Part shown: piece by piece, positions 1-8,550 of the stretch
Layout of the letters: the number at the start of each line of letters is the position of its first letter
How positions within the stretch are numbered: position 1 is the stretch's first letter
From: Tenuifilum sp040752515
Lineage (GTDB): Bacteria; Bacteroidota; Bacteroidia; Bacteroidales; Tenuifilaceae
DNA: 64,000 bases
NCBI GenBank assembly: GCA_040752515.1
Contig: JBFMGQ010000002.1
Location: forward strand, 62,001 to 126,000
Reading direction: 5' to 3'
The notes under the pieces: model-generated
What the model saw: only the letters and a program-made list of their open reading frames with translations
Databases searched by the model: none
What the model was told of the DNA's origin: nothing
Position numbers and translations under genes: made by a program

Positions 1-40
1 GGTAGTATTTTAATAATCCCGTAGTCAACATTTGGAATGC

Positions 41-565
41 ATGGACACTATTGAAAAAATCAGAAGCAGAATAGCAATTTACATTGTTGACTACAGTATT
101 GAGTGGTCCGATACTCTCTATAAAGGGATTGAATGTACTGAACCAATTTTTATCAAAAAATTCTCTAATGGTGAGGACTTCATCAATTTTATAAGATCAA
201 CAAGACTTAGCAAACGAATTACCCATGTGGCCCTTATTGGCTACACGTTTTACGACGAAAAGAATCAAACCCTGATGAATGGTATTGAGATTCTGGAATC
301 ACTAAAAAAAGTAAAACCATTTGTAAATGCCATTATGCTTGCCAATGACGATGAACAGGAGTATGGCGGCTATGTAAAGAAACTTGGCGCTGTTGCTGTA
401 ATAAACAAGGATGAAAGCGCCTTGATGAGAATAAATAACCATATTTCGATGCTTTACAGCAAACAGGCTCTTGCACAACGTAAAAAAGATTTTGAAACTT
501 CCCTTTATATCTGTATTGTAACACTTCTGATTATGGTTTCATACCTGCTCATCAGCAACTTTTAA
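41..565 (+). CDS. Membrane tail-anchored pseudo-receiver protein
   Basis: Residues 1-130 read like a response-regulator receiver: a hydrophobic first strand ending in Asp17, an NGIEIL segment after the third strand, and a conserved-type Lys123 in INKD. The position that normally holds the phosphoacceptor Asp is Gly67 (ALIGY where LLDY is expected), so phosphorylation is doubtful. The C-terminus (about 154-174) is one hydrophobic helix, suggesting a tail anchor with the domain in the cytoplasm. I take ATG 41 as the start; an in-frame TTG at 32 is the alternative. No output domain is present. The receiver assignment comes from the strand pattern only, and the role is unknown. Confidence 0.6.
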   Translation: MDTIEKIRSRIAIYIVDYSIEWSDTLYKGIECTEPIFIKKFSNGEDFINFIRSTRLSKRITHVALIGYTFYDEKNQTLMNGIEILESLKKVKPFVNAIMLANDDEQEYGGYVKKLGAVAVINKDESALMRINNHISMLYSKQALAQRKKDFETSLYICIVTLLIMVSYLLISNF

Positions 566-758
566 TCTGACAAAATTTCACTCGCTTGCCTAATTGACAT
601 TCACTTGTCAATTCTTATACATTTATAATAAATTGTAATTCAGTTATATAGTAAAATGCTTTATATACATATACACCAATTTACTTATTGGCACTGGAAT
701 TGATTCGTAGGGAGCGATTAGTATAAGAGATATGTTTAACCAAAAATATTGATGTGCA

Positions 759-2813
759 ATGCAAACAGGAAAAATAGGTGTAACCACTGAGAACATTTTC
801 CCAATTATTAAGAAGTTTTTGTATTCCGATCACGAGATATTTCTTAGGGAGTTAATATCAAACGCAGTAGATGCCACACAAAAGTTGAAAACGTTGGCAT
901 CGGTTGGTGATTTCAAGGGAGAGCTTGGCGACCTTACCATTAGGGTTAAGGTTGATAAAAAGCATGGTACCCTTACCATAAGCGATAGCGGAGTGGGCAT
1001 GACAGCCGATGAAATTGACCGCTTCATTAACCAAATTGCTTTTTCGGGTGCTGAGGAATTTCTGGAGAAGTATAAGGCTCAGGCAAATGGCATAATTGGC
1101 CACTTTGGGCTTGGTTTTTACTCGTCGTTCATGGTAAGCGACAGGGTTGAAATTGTTACCCGTTCGTGGCAGGAGGGTGCTAAAGCCGTTCGCTGGAGTT
1201 GCGATGGAACACCTGAGTATAAGATTGAGGATGCCGACCGTGAGGCTCGCGGAACCGATATCGTTTTACACATCAGCGACGATTCAAAGGAGTTCCTTGA
1301 GGAGCATAGGATTGAGGAGTTGCTTCGCAAGTATTGCCGCTTCCTTCCCATACCCATTGCTTTCGGAACCGAAAAGGAGTGGAAGGATGGAAAGGAGGTT
1401 GACACAGGAAAGGACAGAATAATTAACGATACCAATCCGCTTTGGACTCGTAAACCTGCTGAGCTTAAGGATGAGGACTACCAAAAGTTTTACCGTGACC
1501 TTTACCCTGCTCAGGAAGAGCCTCTTTTCTACATCCATCTGAATGTTGATTACCCCTTTAACCTTACGGGTATCCTTTACTTCCCGCGCATCAAAACTAA
1601 CTTCGATATTCAAAAGAATAAGATTCAGCTTTACTGCAACCAGGTTTATGTAACCGATTCGGTTGAGGGCATTGTGCCTGAATTTTTGACATTACTTCAT
1701 GGCGTTATCGACTCGCCCGATATCCCCTTGAACGTTTCTCGTAGCTATCTGCAAAGCGATTCAAATGTTAAGAAAATATCGTCGCACATTACCAAAAAGG
1801 TAGCCGACAGGCTTCAGGAAATATTCAAGAACGATCGCGAGCAATTTGAGAAGAAGTGGGACGACCTTAAGCTTTTCATCACCTTTGGTATGATTACCGA
1901 CGAAAAGTTCTATGAACGTGCTGAGAAATTTGCTTTACTTAAGAATGTTGATGGTAAGTATTTCACCTTTGAGGAATATGAGAAGCTGGTTAAGGATAAC
2001 CAGACCGATAAGAACAAAACCCTTGTTTACCTGTATGCCAGCAATAAGGATGAACAGCATAGCTACATTGAGGAGGCCAAGGCTCGCGGGTACGATGTGC
2101 TGCTGATGGATGGACAGCTCGATCCACATTTCATTAATACTCTGGAGACCAAGTTGAAGGATACCCGATTTGCCCGTGTCGATTCTGATGTGATAGACAA
2201 GCTGATTGTGAAGGAGGAGCGTAAGGAAGTTAGCCTATCGGCTGAGGAACAATCCGATTTGAGAGCTGTTTTTGAGGGTGCACTTCCTTCGGAAGACCAC
2301 TACTGGGTGTCGTTTGAGGAGCTTGGCGAAAGCGCCAACCCTGTAATAATAACCCAATCGGAGTTTATGCGCCGAATGAAGGACATGGCTGCCATGAGCC
2401 CCACTTCCAGTTTTTATGGTAGCATGCCCGATAGTCGTAACCTTGTAGTTAACGTATCGCACCCCTTGGTAAAGGCTGTTATTGATGCAAAAAGCAAACA
2501 GCTTGGCAATAAATTGAATGAGCTAAACGAAAAGATTAAGCCTTTAAAGGAAAAGGTTGATGAGTTGGAGAAAGCCCAGAAAGGTAAAAAGGACGAAGAG
2601 ATCCCCCAAACCGATAAGGATGCCTTGGCCGATGCCGAAAAGCAGCTCGACAAGCTTGAAGAGGAACGCAGCTCAGTGCTAAAGACCTTTGGAAAGGATT
2701 ATAAGCTGGTTAAACAGCTGATTGATTTGGCATTACTTGCCAATAACATGCTTAAGGGTGAGGATTTAAGCCGCTTTGTTAAGCGTAGCCTTGAGCTAAT
2801 TAAAGCGGAGTAA
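759..2813 (+). CDS. htpG: Molecular chaperone HtpG (Hsp90 family)
   Basis: Bacterial Hsp90, a cytosolic ATP-dependent dimeric chaperone for late folding and stress. Length 684 aa fits Bacteroidota HtpG. The GHKL ATPase domain shows the Asn35-containing ISNAVDA segment, the DSGVGM loop at 76-81 and GHFGLGF at 114-120. The middle domain has the LNVSRSYLQ catalytic-loop segment that holds the conserved Arg. A charged coiled stretch around 585-640 (many Lys and Glu) precedes the C-terminal end, an insertion seen in some Bacteroidota homologues. The gene is monocistronic, with a 193-bp leader and a strong terminator just downstream. Confidence 0.97.
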   Translation: MQTGKIGVTTENIFPIIKKFLYSDHEIFLRELISNAVDATQKLKTLASVGDFKGELGDLTIRVKVDKKHGTLTISDSGVGMTADEIDRFINQIAFSGAEEFLEKYKAQANGIIGHFGLGFYSSFMVSDRVEIVTRSWQEGAKAVRWSCDGTPEYKIEDADREARGTDIVLHISDDSKEFLEEHRIEELLRKYCRFLPIPIAFGTEKEWKDGKEVDTGKDRIINDTNPLWTRKPAELKDEDYQKFYRDLYPAQEEPLFYIHLNVDYPFNLTGILYFPRIKTNFDIQKNKIQLYCNQVYVTDSVEGIVPEFLTLLHGVIDSPDIPLNVSRSYLQSDSNVKKISSHITKKVADRLQEIFKNDREQFEKKWDDLKLFITFGMITDEKFYERAEKFALLKNVDGKYFTFEEYEKLVKDNQTDKNKTLVYLYASNKDEQHSYIEEAKARGYDVLLMDGQLDPHFINTLETKLKDTRFARVDSDVIDKLIVKEERKEVSLSAEEQSDLRAVFEGALPSEDHYWVSFEELGESANPVIITQSEFMRRMKDMAAMSPTSSFYGSMPDSRNLVVNVSHPLVKAVIDAKSKQLGNKLNELNEKIKPLKEKVDELEKAQKGKKDEEIPQTDKDALADAEKQLDKLEEERSSVLKTFGKDYKLVKQLIDLALLANNMLKGEDLSRFVKRSLELIKAE

Positions 2814-2837
2814 TGCTTAAATTAGTTATGGTTCATA

Positions 2838-2864
2838 AGCCCTGCAAACAGCAGGGCTTTTTTA
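2838..2864 (+). terminator. Rho-independent terminator after htpG
   Basis: Stem AGCCCTGC (2838-2845) pairs with GCAGGGCT (2851-2858) around loop AAACA and is followed by a T run. It lies 24 bases after the htpG stop codon. Confidence 0.85.
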
Positions 2865-2939
2865 TTGTAGCACTGATATTTCCATTTAACTATTTGAACA
2901 AACTTCACAATTTTTTGTAATTTTATACAAAACGAGTTC

Positions 2940-4346
2940 ATGGAACGTGAAATTTTATCCACAAAGCGAAAGGCTTTGGCTGTTAACCTCGATCCTAAAT
3001 TTTACGGCACCATTGCCGAAATAGGTGGAGGGCAAGAGGTTGCACGAGCTTTCTTTCAGGCTGGTGGTGCTTCGGGTACCATTGCCAAAACCATATCGGC
3101 TTACGATAAAGTTTTTAGCGATTACCTGTACAGTGAAGGCGATAGCGGTCGTTATGTATGCCTAAAGCGTTTACAGCAAATGCTGGCTGCTGAATACAAT
3201 CAGCTTATAGAGGTATTGGAATCCGAACGTTCACCCGAAAAACGCTACTTTGTTTTTGCTAATACCGTTGAAACGCTCAACTTTCGAAAGGATAATCATG
3301 GACATGGCTGGATGGGAGTGCGCTTTGAGCTTACAAAGCAACGCGAACCCAACGAAGTGGTAGTTCACGTTCGGCTTAATGAGAATGATGGTCTTTTACA
3401 GCAGTATACTCTTGGTGTTCTTGGAGTAAACTTGATATATGCCTGTTTTTACTACTACAACAACCCCACACAATTTCTACAATCGTTAATGGATAATCTT
3501 ACATCCGATAGGGTTGAAATTACCATGGTTCGGATGAGCGGCCCCGATTTAGCTTATGTTGATAATAGGCTACTGGGGGTACAACTTGTAAAGAATGGCA
3601 TGACTTCAGCCATATTTTTCGATCGGTACGGCAATATCCAGGAACCCGACGACATGCTTTATAAGAAAAATGCACTCGTTCTTAGGGGACGTTTCAGGCC
3701 AATTACCTATGTGGGATTCGATATTCTTAAAACATCCTATGCCCATTTCAAGAAGAATGCCCTGTTTAAGCCCGATAATACCCTTCAGATCTGTGAAATC
3801 ACTTTAAATAATCTTCTTGAGGAGGGAGAGCTTAAGGAGCGCGATTTTCTGGATCGCGTTGATTTGCTTAATGGAATGGGACAAAATGTTTTGATTTCAA
3901 ACTTTAAGGAGTTTTACAAGCTGGTTGACTATTTTGGAAGGTTTAAGCATAAAAACCTAAGAATTGTAATGGGTATTCCCACTTTTGTGAAGGTGCTCGA
4001 TAAATCGTACTATGCAAACTTGCCAGGAGGCCTGCTCGAAGCGGTGGGGAAGATGTTCCCAGCTCGAACAAAGTTCTACATCTACCCGGCATTGGATCGA
4101 AAAACAGGTAAAATCATGAACATCAACGATCTCCAACTACCCGATGATGTGATGCATATCTACCGCTACCTGAAACAGAACGATTTAATTGTTAGCCTAT
4201 CGGGTGTTAATGAGGAGTGGCTTAAAATTACATCGGACGAGGTTTTGAATCTGCTGCAACATAACGATAATCGCTGGGAGAAAATGGTTCCAAAGTATGT
4301 AGTAAAAACCATTAAGCAAAAAAAGCTGTTTGGATTCCCGGGTTGA
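2940..4346 (+). CDS. Conserved protein of unknown function (468 aa)
   Basis: A soluble-looking protein with no signal peptide or membrane segment. I do not recognise a domain of known activity. It has conserved-looking blocks typical of a real family: AEIGGGQEVARAFF near residues 26-39, ASGTIAKTISAYD near 44-56, and a central NHGHGWMGVRFEL segment around 120-132. Similar proteins in other phyla carry inconsistent database names, so no function is assigned. It starts at ATG 2940, 126 bp after htpG and beyond a terminator, so it should have its own promoter. It ends 83 bp before sucA and may be read through into it. Confidence 0.8.
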   Translation: MEREILSTKRKALAVNLDPKFYGTIAEIGGGQEVARAFFQAGGASGTIAKTISAYDKVFSDYLYSEGDSGRYVCLKRLQQMLAAEYNQLIEVLESERSPEKRYFVFANTVETLNFRKDNHGHGWMGVRFELTKQREPNEVVVHVRLNENDGLLQQYTLGVLGVNLIYACFYYYNNPTQFLQSLMDNLTSDRVEITMVRMSGPDLAYVDNRLLGVQLVKNGMTSAIFFDRYGNIQEPDDMLYKKNALVLRGRFRPITYVGFDILKTSYAHFKKNALFKPDNTLQICEITLNNLLEEGELKERDFLDRVDLLNGMGQNVLISNFKEFYKLVDYFGRFKHKNLRIVMGIPTFVKVLDKSYYANLPGGLLEAVGKMFPARTKFYIYPALDRKTGKIMNINDLQLPDDVMHIYRYLKQNDLIVSLSGVNEEWLKITSDEVLNLLQHNDNRWEKMVPKYVVKTIKQKKLFGFPG

Positions 4347-4429
4347 AACTTAACTTTTTCAGTAAAGTTGAAGGAAGCATTGAACTTTAAAGATGGTTCG
4401 AGTGTTGGTTAGTGAAAAATATAGTATGT

Positions 4430-7228
4430 ATGGAAAATATATTGGGTAATATCGAACCAAAGGCAATTGAGGAGCTTTACCGGATGTGGAAAAGCAACCC
4501 CCATTCGGTTGATGAGGGTTGGCATAAGTTTTTTATGGGATTCGATTTGGCCATATCGGGCTCATTCGGCTCAATGGAGTGTGTTACTGAATCGGAATTT
4601 AAGGTGATTAAACTGATAGATGCATACCGGATGCGCGGGCATTTATTCACCAAAACCAACCCGGTAAGGGCCCGTCGAAGCCATAAGCCTACTCTCGATA
4701 TCGAAAACTTTGGACTAACACAAGATGATTTAAGCAATAAGTTTAAAGCTGGCGAAATTATTGGATTACCCAATGGTACACTAGCCGACATAATTGATAG
4801 GCTTAATAGGATATACTGCAGTAGCATCGGTGTGGAGTACATGTACATGCGTGAACCAGAACTTGTTGGATGGATTCAAGGCAAAGTGGAATCTACGTTG
4901 AATCACACCGAGTTTACCACAGATCAAAAAAAACATATACTTTACCATTTAACTGCGGCAGTTGGGTTTGAGCAGTTTATTCATCGAAAATTTGTGGGGC
5001 AAAAACGCTTTTCCCTTGAAGGGCTCGAGGCCCTAATTCCAGCTCTTGACGCCACCATTGAGCATGGCGCTGAACATGGAGTTAAGGAGTTTGTAATTGG
5101 TATGGCCCATAGGGGAAGGCTAAACGTGATAACCAATATCATGCGTAAGCCTTACGAGGAGATTTTTGCTGAATTTATTGGCGAAGCATACGACGATGAG
5201 TCAACCCTTGGAGATGTAAAATACCATTTAGGGTATAGCAACACCATTGAAACCGATAAAGGTAAATCGGTTAGGCTACACCTTGTGCCAAACCCGTCGC
5301 ACCTTGAAACCGTTGGACCTGTTGCCGAGGGTATTGCCCGCGCCCGAATTGACGATGCATACCAGGGCGATGTTAATAGCCTGATCCCCGTTATCATTCA
5401 TGGCGATGCAGCCGTTGCTGCGCAGGGTGTGGTTTATGAAACCATTCAAATGTCAAGGCTCAATGGATACTCCACCGGTGGTACCATTCATATTGTCCTC
5501 AACAATCAGGTTGGTTTTACCACAAACTACACCGATGCCCGCAGTAGTACGTATTCAACCGATGTAGCTAAAGTAACCTTATCGCCAGTCTTTCATGTCA
5601 ATGCCGATGATCCGGAAGCATTACTGCATGTAGTTCGTATTGCGGTTGAGTTCCGTCAAACCTTTCATCGCGATGTGTTCATCGATTTACTCGGATACCG
5701 TAAGTATGGCCATAATGAGGGCGATGAGCCCCGTTTTACCCAGCCAGTTCTTTACGATTTAATTGCAAAACATCCCAATGTAAGGGATATATATACATCC
5801 AAGTTGGTTGATGCAAAGGTGATTTCAGTTGACGATGCTACCGCTATTCGAAAGGATTACGATACCATGCTCGAGGAGCGTTTTGTGTTTGCACAGGCAA
5901 ACCCTAAAATCAGAATTGGACGTTTCATCCCCGAAAAATCATCTGGCTACAGGTACTCAACCAATCACGATTTTGAGAAATCGCCTGAAACCGGTGTAAG
6001 CCGAAATGAACTCGACAGGGTATCGAAAGTATTGATTGAACTGCCCAGTGGGGTGGATCTTTTCAAAAAGTTAGTAAAAATAATAGATGAACGACGGGAG
6101 AACTATAATCAACAAAGGGTTGATTGGGCAATGGCCGAGCTTTTAGCTTACGGAACTCTCATTGCCGATGGGCATCCCGTTCGTTTAAGCGGGCAAGATT
6201 CCGAAAGGGGAACATTCTCGCACCGGCATTCAGTTTACTCAATTCAAGGTAGCGAGGGGAAATACTATCCACTACAACATATTCCTGAAGCAAAGGCCAC
6301 CTTTTCGGTTTACAATAGCTTGCTTTCAGAGTATGCCGTATTAGGTTTTGAGTATGGCTATTCGGTGGCCTTACCCAATGGGCTTACAATTTGGGAGGCC
6401 CAATTTGGCGATTTTCACAACGTAGCCCAGGTAATTATTGATCAGTATTTAAGTTCAGCCGAAGATAAGTGGGGACTACAATCGGGGCTTGTACTGCTTT
6501 TGCCCCACGGTTTCGAAGGCCAAGGCCCTGAGCATTCAAGCGCTCGAATTGAGCGGTTTCTTACCCTTGCAGCTCGCAACAACATGCAAATTGTAAATGC
6601 TACAACACCTGCAAACTTCTTCCATGCCCTGCGCAGGCAGGTAAAGCGTGATTTCAGAACCCCACTGGTTGTTTTTACACCCAAAAGCATACTTCGTCAC
6701 CCAAAAAATATTTCAACCCTTCAGGAACTCGAGAGTGGCAGTTTCCTAGAAGTGATTGACGACAGTAATGTTGACGAAAAAGCTGTATCGCGAGTTGTAT
6801 TCTGCAGTGGAAAAATTTACTATGATCTACTGCAGCGTAAGGAAGAACTTGATGTAAATGATATTGCATTGGTTCGGATTGAGCAGTTATATCCTTTTCC
6901 ATCTCGTCAAGTTGAAAAAATACTCGATAGATATCCAAATGCAAAGAAATGGCTCTGGGTTCAGGAAGAGCCCCAAAATATGGGGGCATGGAACTTTGTA
7001 AAGGATAGGATAACTGGTGTACTTCTTGAGGTTATCTCAAGGGCGCCAAGCGGAAGTCCTGCTGTTGGTTTAAGTAAAATTCATAACCTGGAGCAAATGG
7101 AAATAGTAACTAAAGTTTTTAGGCCTTGCACCTGCGAGCTTAAAAATAAGTATTGCGGATTGCAATGCGAGGAAGGTTCAAAACGGTTCGATAGGCTTAA
7201 CCAGTACGAGTATTTTGAACGCAAGTAG
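4430..7228 (+). CDS. sucA: 2-oxoglutarate dehydrogenase E1 component
   Basis: Thiamine-diphosphate-dependent E1 subunit that decarboxylates 2-oxoglutarate and passes the succinyl group to the E2 lipoyl arm in the oxidative TCA cycle. From ATG 4430 it is 932 aa, near the family length. The N-terminal E2-interaction segment (AIEELYRMWKSNP, VDEGWHKFF) is present. The ThDP region contains IGMAHRGRLN near residue 230, the IHGDAA block, and NNQVGFTT. The C-terminal transketolase-like half has the GTFSHRH and YGYSVA blocks. GTG 4412 is an alternative in-frame start. sucB follows after 26 bp, so the two form an operon. No lpd (E3) gene is in the window. Confidence 0.96.
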   Translation: MENILGNIEPKAIEELYRMWKSNPHSVDEGWHKFFMGFDLAISGSFGSMECVTESEFKVIKLIDAYRMRGHLFTKTNPVRARRSHKPTLDIENFGLTQDDLSNKFKAGEIIGLPNGTLADIIDRLNRIYCSSIGVEYMYMREPELVGWIQGKVESTLNHTEFTTDQKKHILYHLTAAVGFEQFIHRKFVGQKRFSLEGLEALIPALDATIEHGAEHGVKEFVIGMAHRGRLNVITNIMRKPYEEIFAEFIGEAYDDESTLGDVKYHLGYSNTIETDKGKSVRLHLVPNPSHLETVGPVAEGIARARIDDAYQGDVNSLIPVIIHGDAAVAAQGVVYETIQMSRLNGYSTGGTIHIVLNNQVGFTTNYTDARSSTYSTDVAKVTLSPVFHVNADDPEALLHVVRIAVEFRQTFHRDVFIDLLGYRKYGHNEGDEPRFTQPVLYDLIAKHPNVRDIYTSKLVDAKVISVDDATAIRKDYDTMLEERFVFAQANPKIRIGRFIPEKSSGYRYSTNHDFEKSPETGVSRNELDRVSKVLIELPSGVDLFKKLVKIIDERRENYNQQRVDWAMAELLAYGTLIADGHPVRLSGQDSERGTFSHRHSVYSIQGSEGKYYPLQHIPEAKATFSVYNSLLSEYAVLGFEYGYSVALPNGLTIWEAQFGDFHNVAQVIIDQYLSSAEDKWGLQSGLVLLLPHGFEGQGPEHSSARIERFLTLAARNNMQIVNATTPANFFHALRRQVKRDFRTPLVVFTPKSILRHPKNISTLQELESGSFLEVIDDSNVDEKAVSRVVFCSGKIYYDLLQRKEELDVNDIALVRIEQLYPFPSRQVEKILDRYPNAKKWLWVQEEPQNMGAWNFVKDRITGVLLEVISRAPSGSPAVGLSKIHNLEQMEIVTKVFRPCTCELKNKYCGLQCEEGSKRFDRLNQYEYFERK

Positions 7229-7254
7229 TAAAACTGTAAAATAATATTCCAATT

Positions 7255-8523
7255 ATGCTGATAGATGTAAAAATTCCATCGCCTGGCGAGTCGATTTCGG
7301 AGGTTGAACTTACCCGTTGGCTTGTATCCGATGGCGATATTGTAGAAAAAGATCAGGAGATTGCCGAGGTCGAATCGGAAAAGGCAACTCTGCCTATCAT
7401 TGCTCCTGAATCAGGAAAAATCGCCATTGTAGTTGAGCAAGGGATGGCAAAGGTCAATGAGGTTTGCTGTAGAATCGACACATCTTTTGCAGGAAAATCA
7501 TTGAAAACCAATAAAGTTGATGGAAAAGAAGATATTGTAGAAAAGGATACCATTAAAGGATCAGACCCAAAAGCAGAGGAATTAAAAGTTACGGGGCAAA
7601 CCATTGAGGCTACCAATCAAAATGTAAAGGTTACCCCGCTTGCCCGTGAACTCATGCAGGAGTATAACCTTAGCATCGATGATGTTATTGATGGATTGAG
7701 GAGAATTACAGCAAGCGATGTGCAAATGGTTAGGGAGGCTTTGAGCAAAACCGATCCCATTGCTAACCCTACAAACCCGACATTGGCTGGCGAACGTTCC
7801 GAGGAGCGCAACCGAATGTCGCAGCTTAGGAAAAAGGTTAGTGAGCGTTTGGTAACCGCCAAGAATACCACGGCAATGCTCACTACCTTCAACGAGGTTG
7901 ATATGAGCCGTGTTCAGGAGATCAGAACCAAATACCAAAGCGATTTTCAGCAAAAGTATGGGGTTAAATTAGGGTTGATGTCGTTCTTTGTGCGGGCTGC
8001 CGTTGAAGCGTTAAAGCTTCATCCCATGACCAATTCAATGATCGACGGTGATGATATAGTTACCCCAAACTATATTGATATGGGTATAGCCGTTCAAACC
8101 CCAAAGGGTTTGATGGTTCCGGTGATTCGCAATGCCCATACCCTTGACTTTGCCGAAATCGAGAAGGAAATTCTGCGTTTGGCCACCAAGGCCAGGGAGA
8201 GTAAAATAACCCTCGACGAGCTTAATGGCGGTACCTTTACTATAACTAACGGAGGGATTTTTGGATCAATGCTTTCTACTCCCATTCTGAATTACCCGCA
8301 ATCCGCAATACTGGGTATGCACAATATTGTTGACAGGCCGGTAGCCGTTAACGGCAAAGTGGAAATTAGGCCTATTATGTATGTTGCCCTATCGTACGAT
8401 CATCGAATTATTGATGGTAAGGATTCTGCCGCGTTCCTGATGGATATCAAGCGGATGATTGAGAACCCTGAAAAGCTGTTGTTTGGTGGCGATGATCCAA
8501 TTAAGAAACTTATAGGCTTATAA
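7255..8523 (+). CDS. sucB: Dihydrolipoyllysine succinyltransferase (E2 of OGDH)
   Basis: E2 core of 2-oxoglutarate dehydrogenase, which transfers succinyl groups to CoA. The domain order is clear. An N-terminal lipoyl domain (1-75) has the acceptor Lys43 in ESEKAT. A linker leads to the peripheral E3-binding domain around 124-160 (TPLARELMQEYN, ITASDV). The catalytic domain (about 190-422) carries the HRIIDG motif near its C-terminus. At 422 aa it has the family length with a single lipoyl domain. It is the second gene of sucAB and ends at a bidirectional terminator shared with the convergent sensor gene. Confidence 0.95.
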   Translation: MLIDVKIPSPGESISEVELTRWLVSDGDIVEKDQEIAEVESEKATLPIIAPESGKIAIVVEQGMAKVNEVCCRIDTSFAGKSLKTNKVDGKEDIVEKDTIKGSDPKAEELKVTGQTIEATNQNVKVTPLARELMQEYNLSIDDVIDGLRRITASDVQMVREALSKTDPIANPTNPTLAGERSEERNRMSQLRKKVSERLVTAKNTTAMLTTFNEVDMSRVQEIRTKYQSDFQQKYGVKLGLMSFFVRAAVEALKLHPMTNSMIDGDDIVTPNYIDMGIAVQTPKGLMVPVIRNAHTLDFAEIEKEILRLATKARESKITLDELNGGTFTITNGGIFGSMLSTPILNYPQSAILGMHNIVDRPVAVNGKVEIRPIMYVALSYDHRIIDGKDSAAFLMDIKRMIENPEKLLFGGDDPIKKLIGL

Positions 8524-8550
8524 AAAAGCGGCCCGGGAGCCGCTTTTTTT
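8524..8550. terminator. Bidirectional terminator between sucB and the sensor gene
   Basis: Stem AAGCGGC (8526-8532) and GCCGCTT (8539-8545) close a 6-base loop, with A and T runs on either side. It can serve both convergent genes. Confidence 0.8.
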
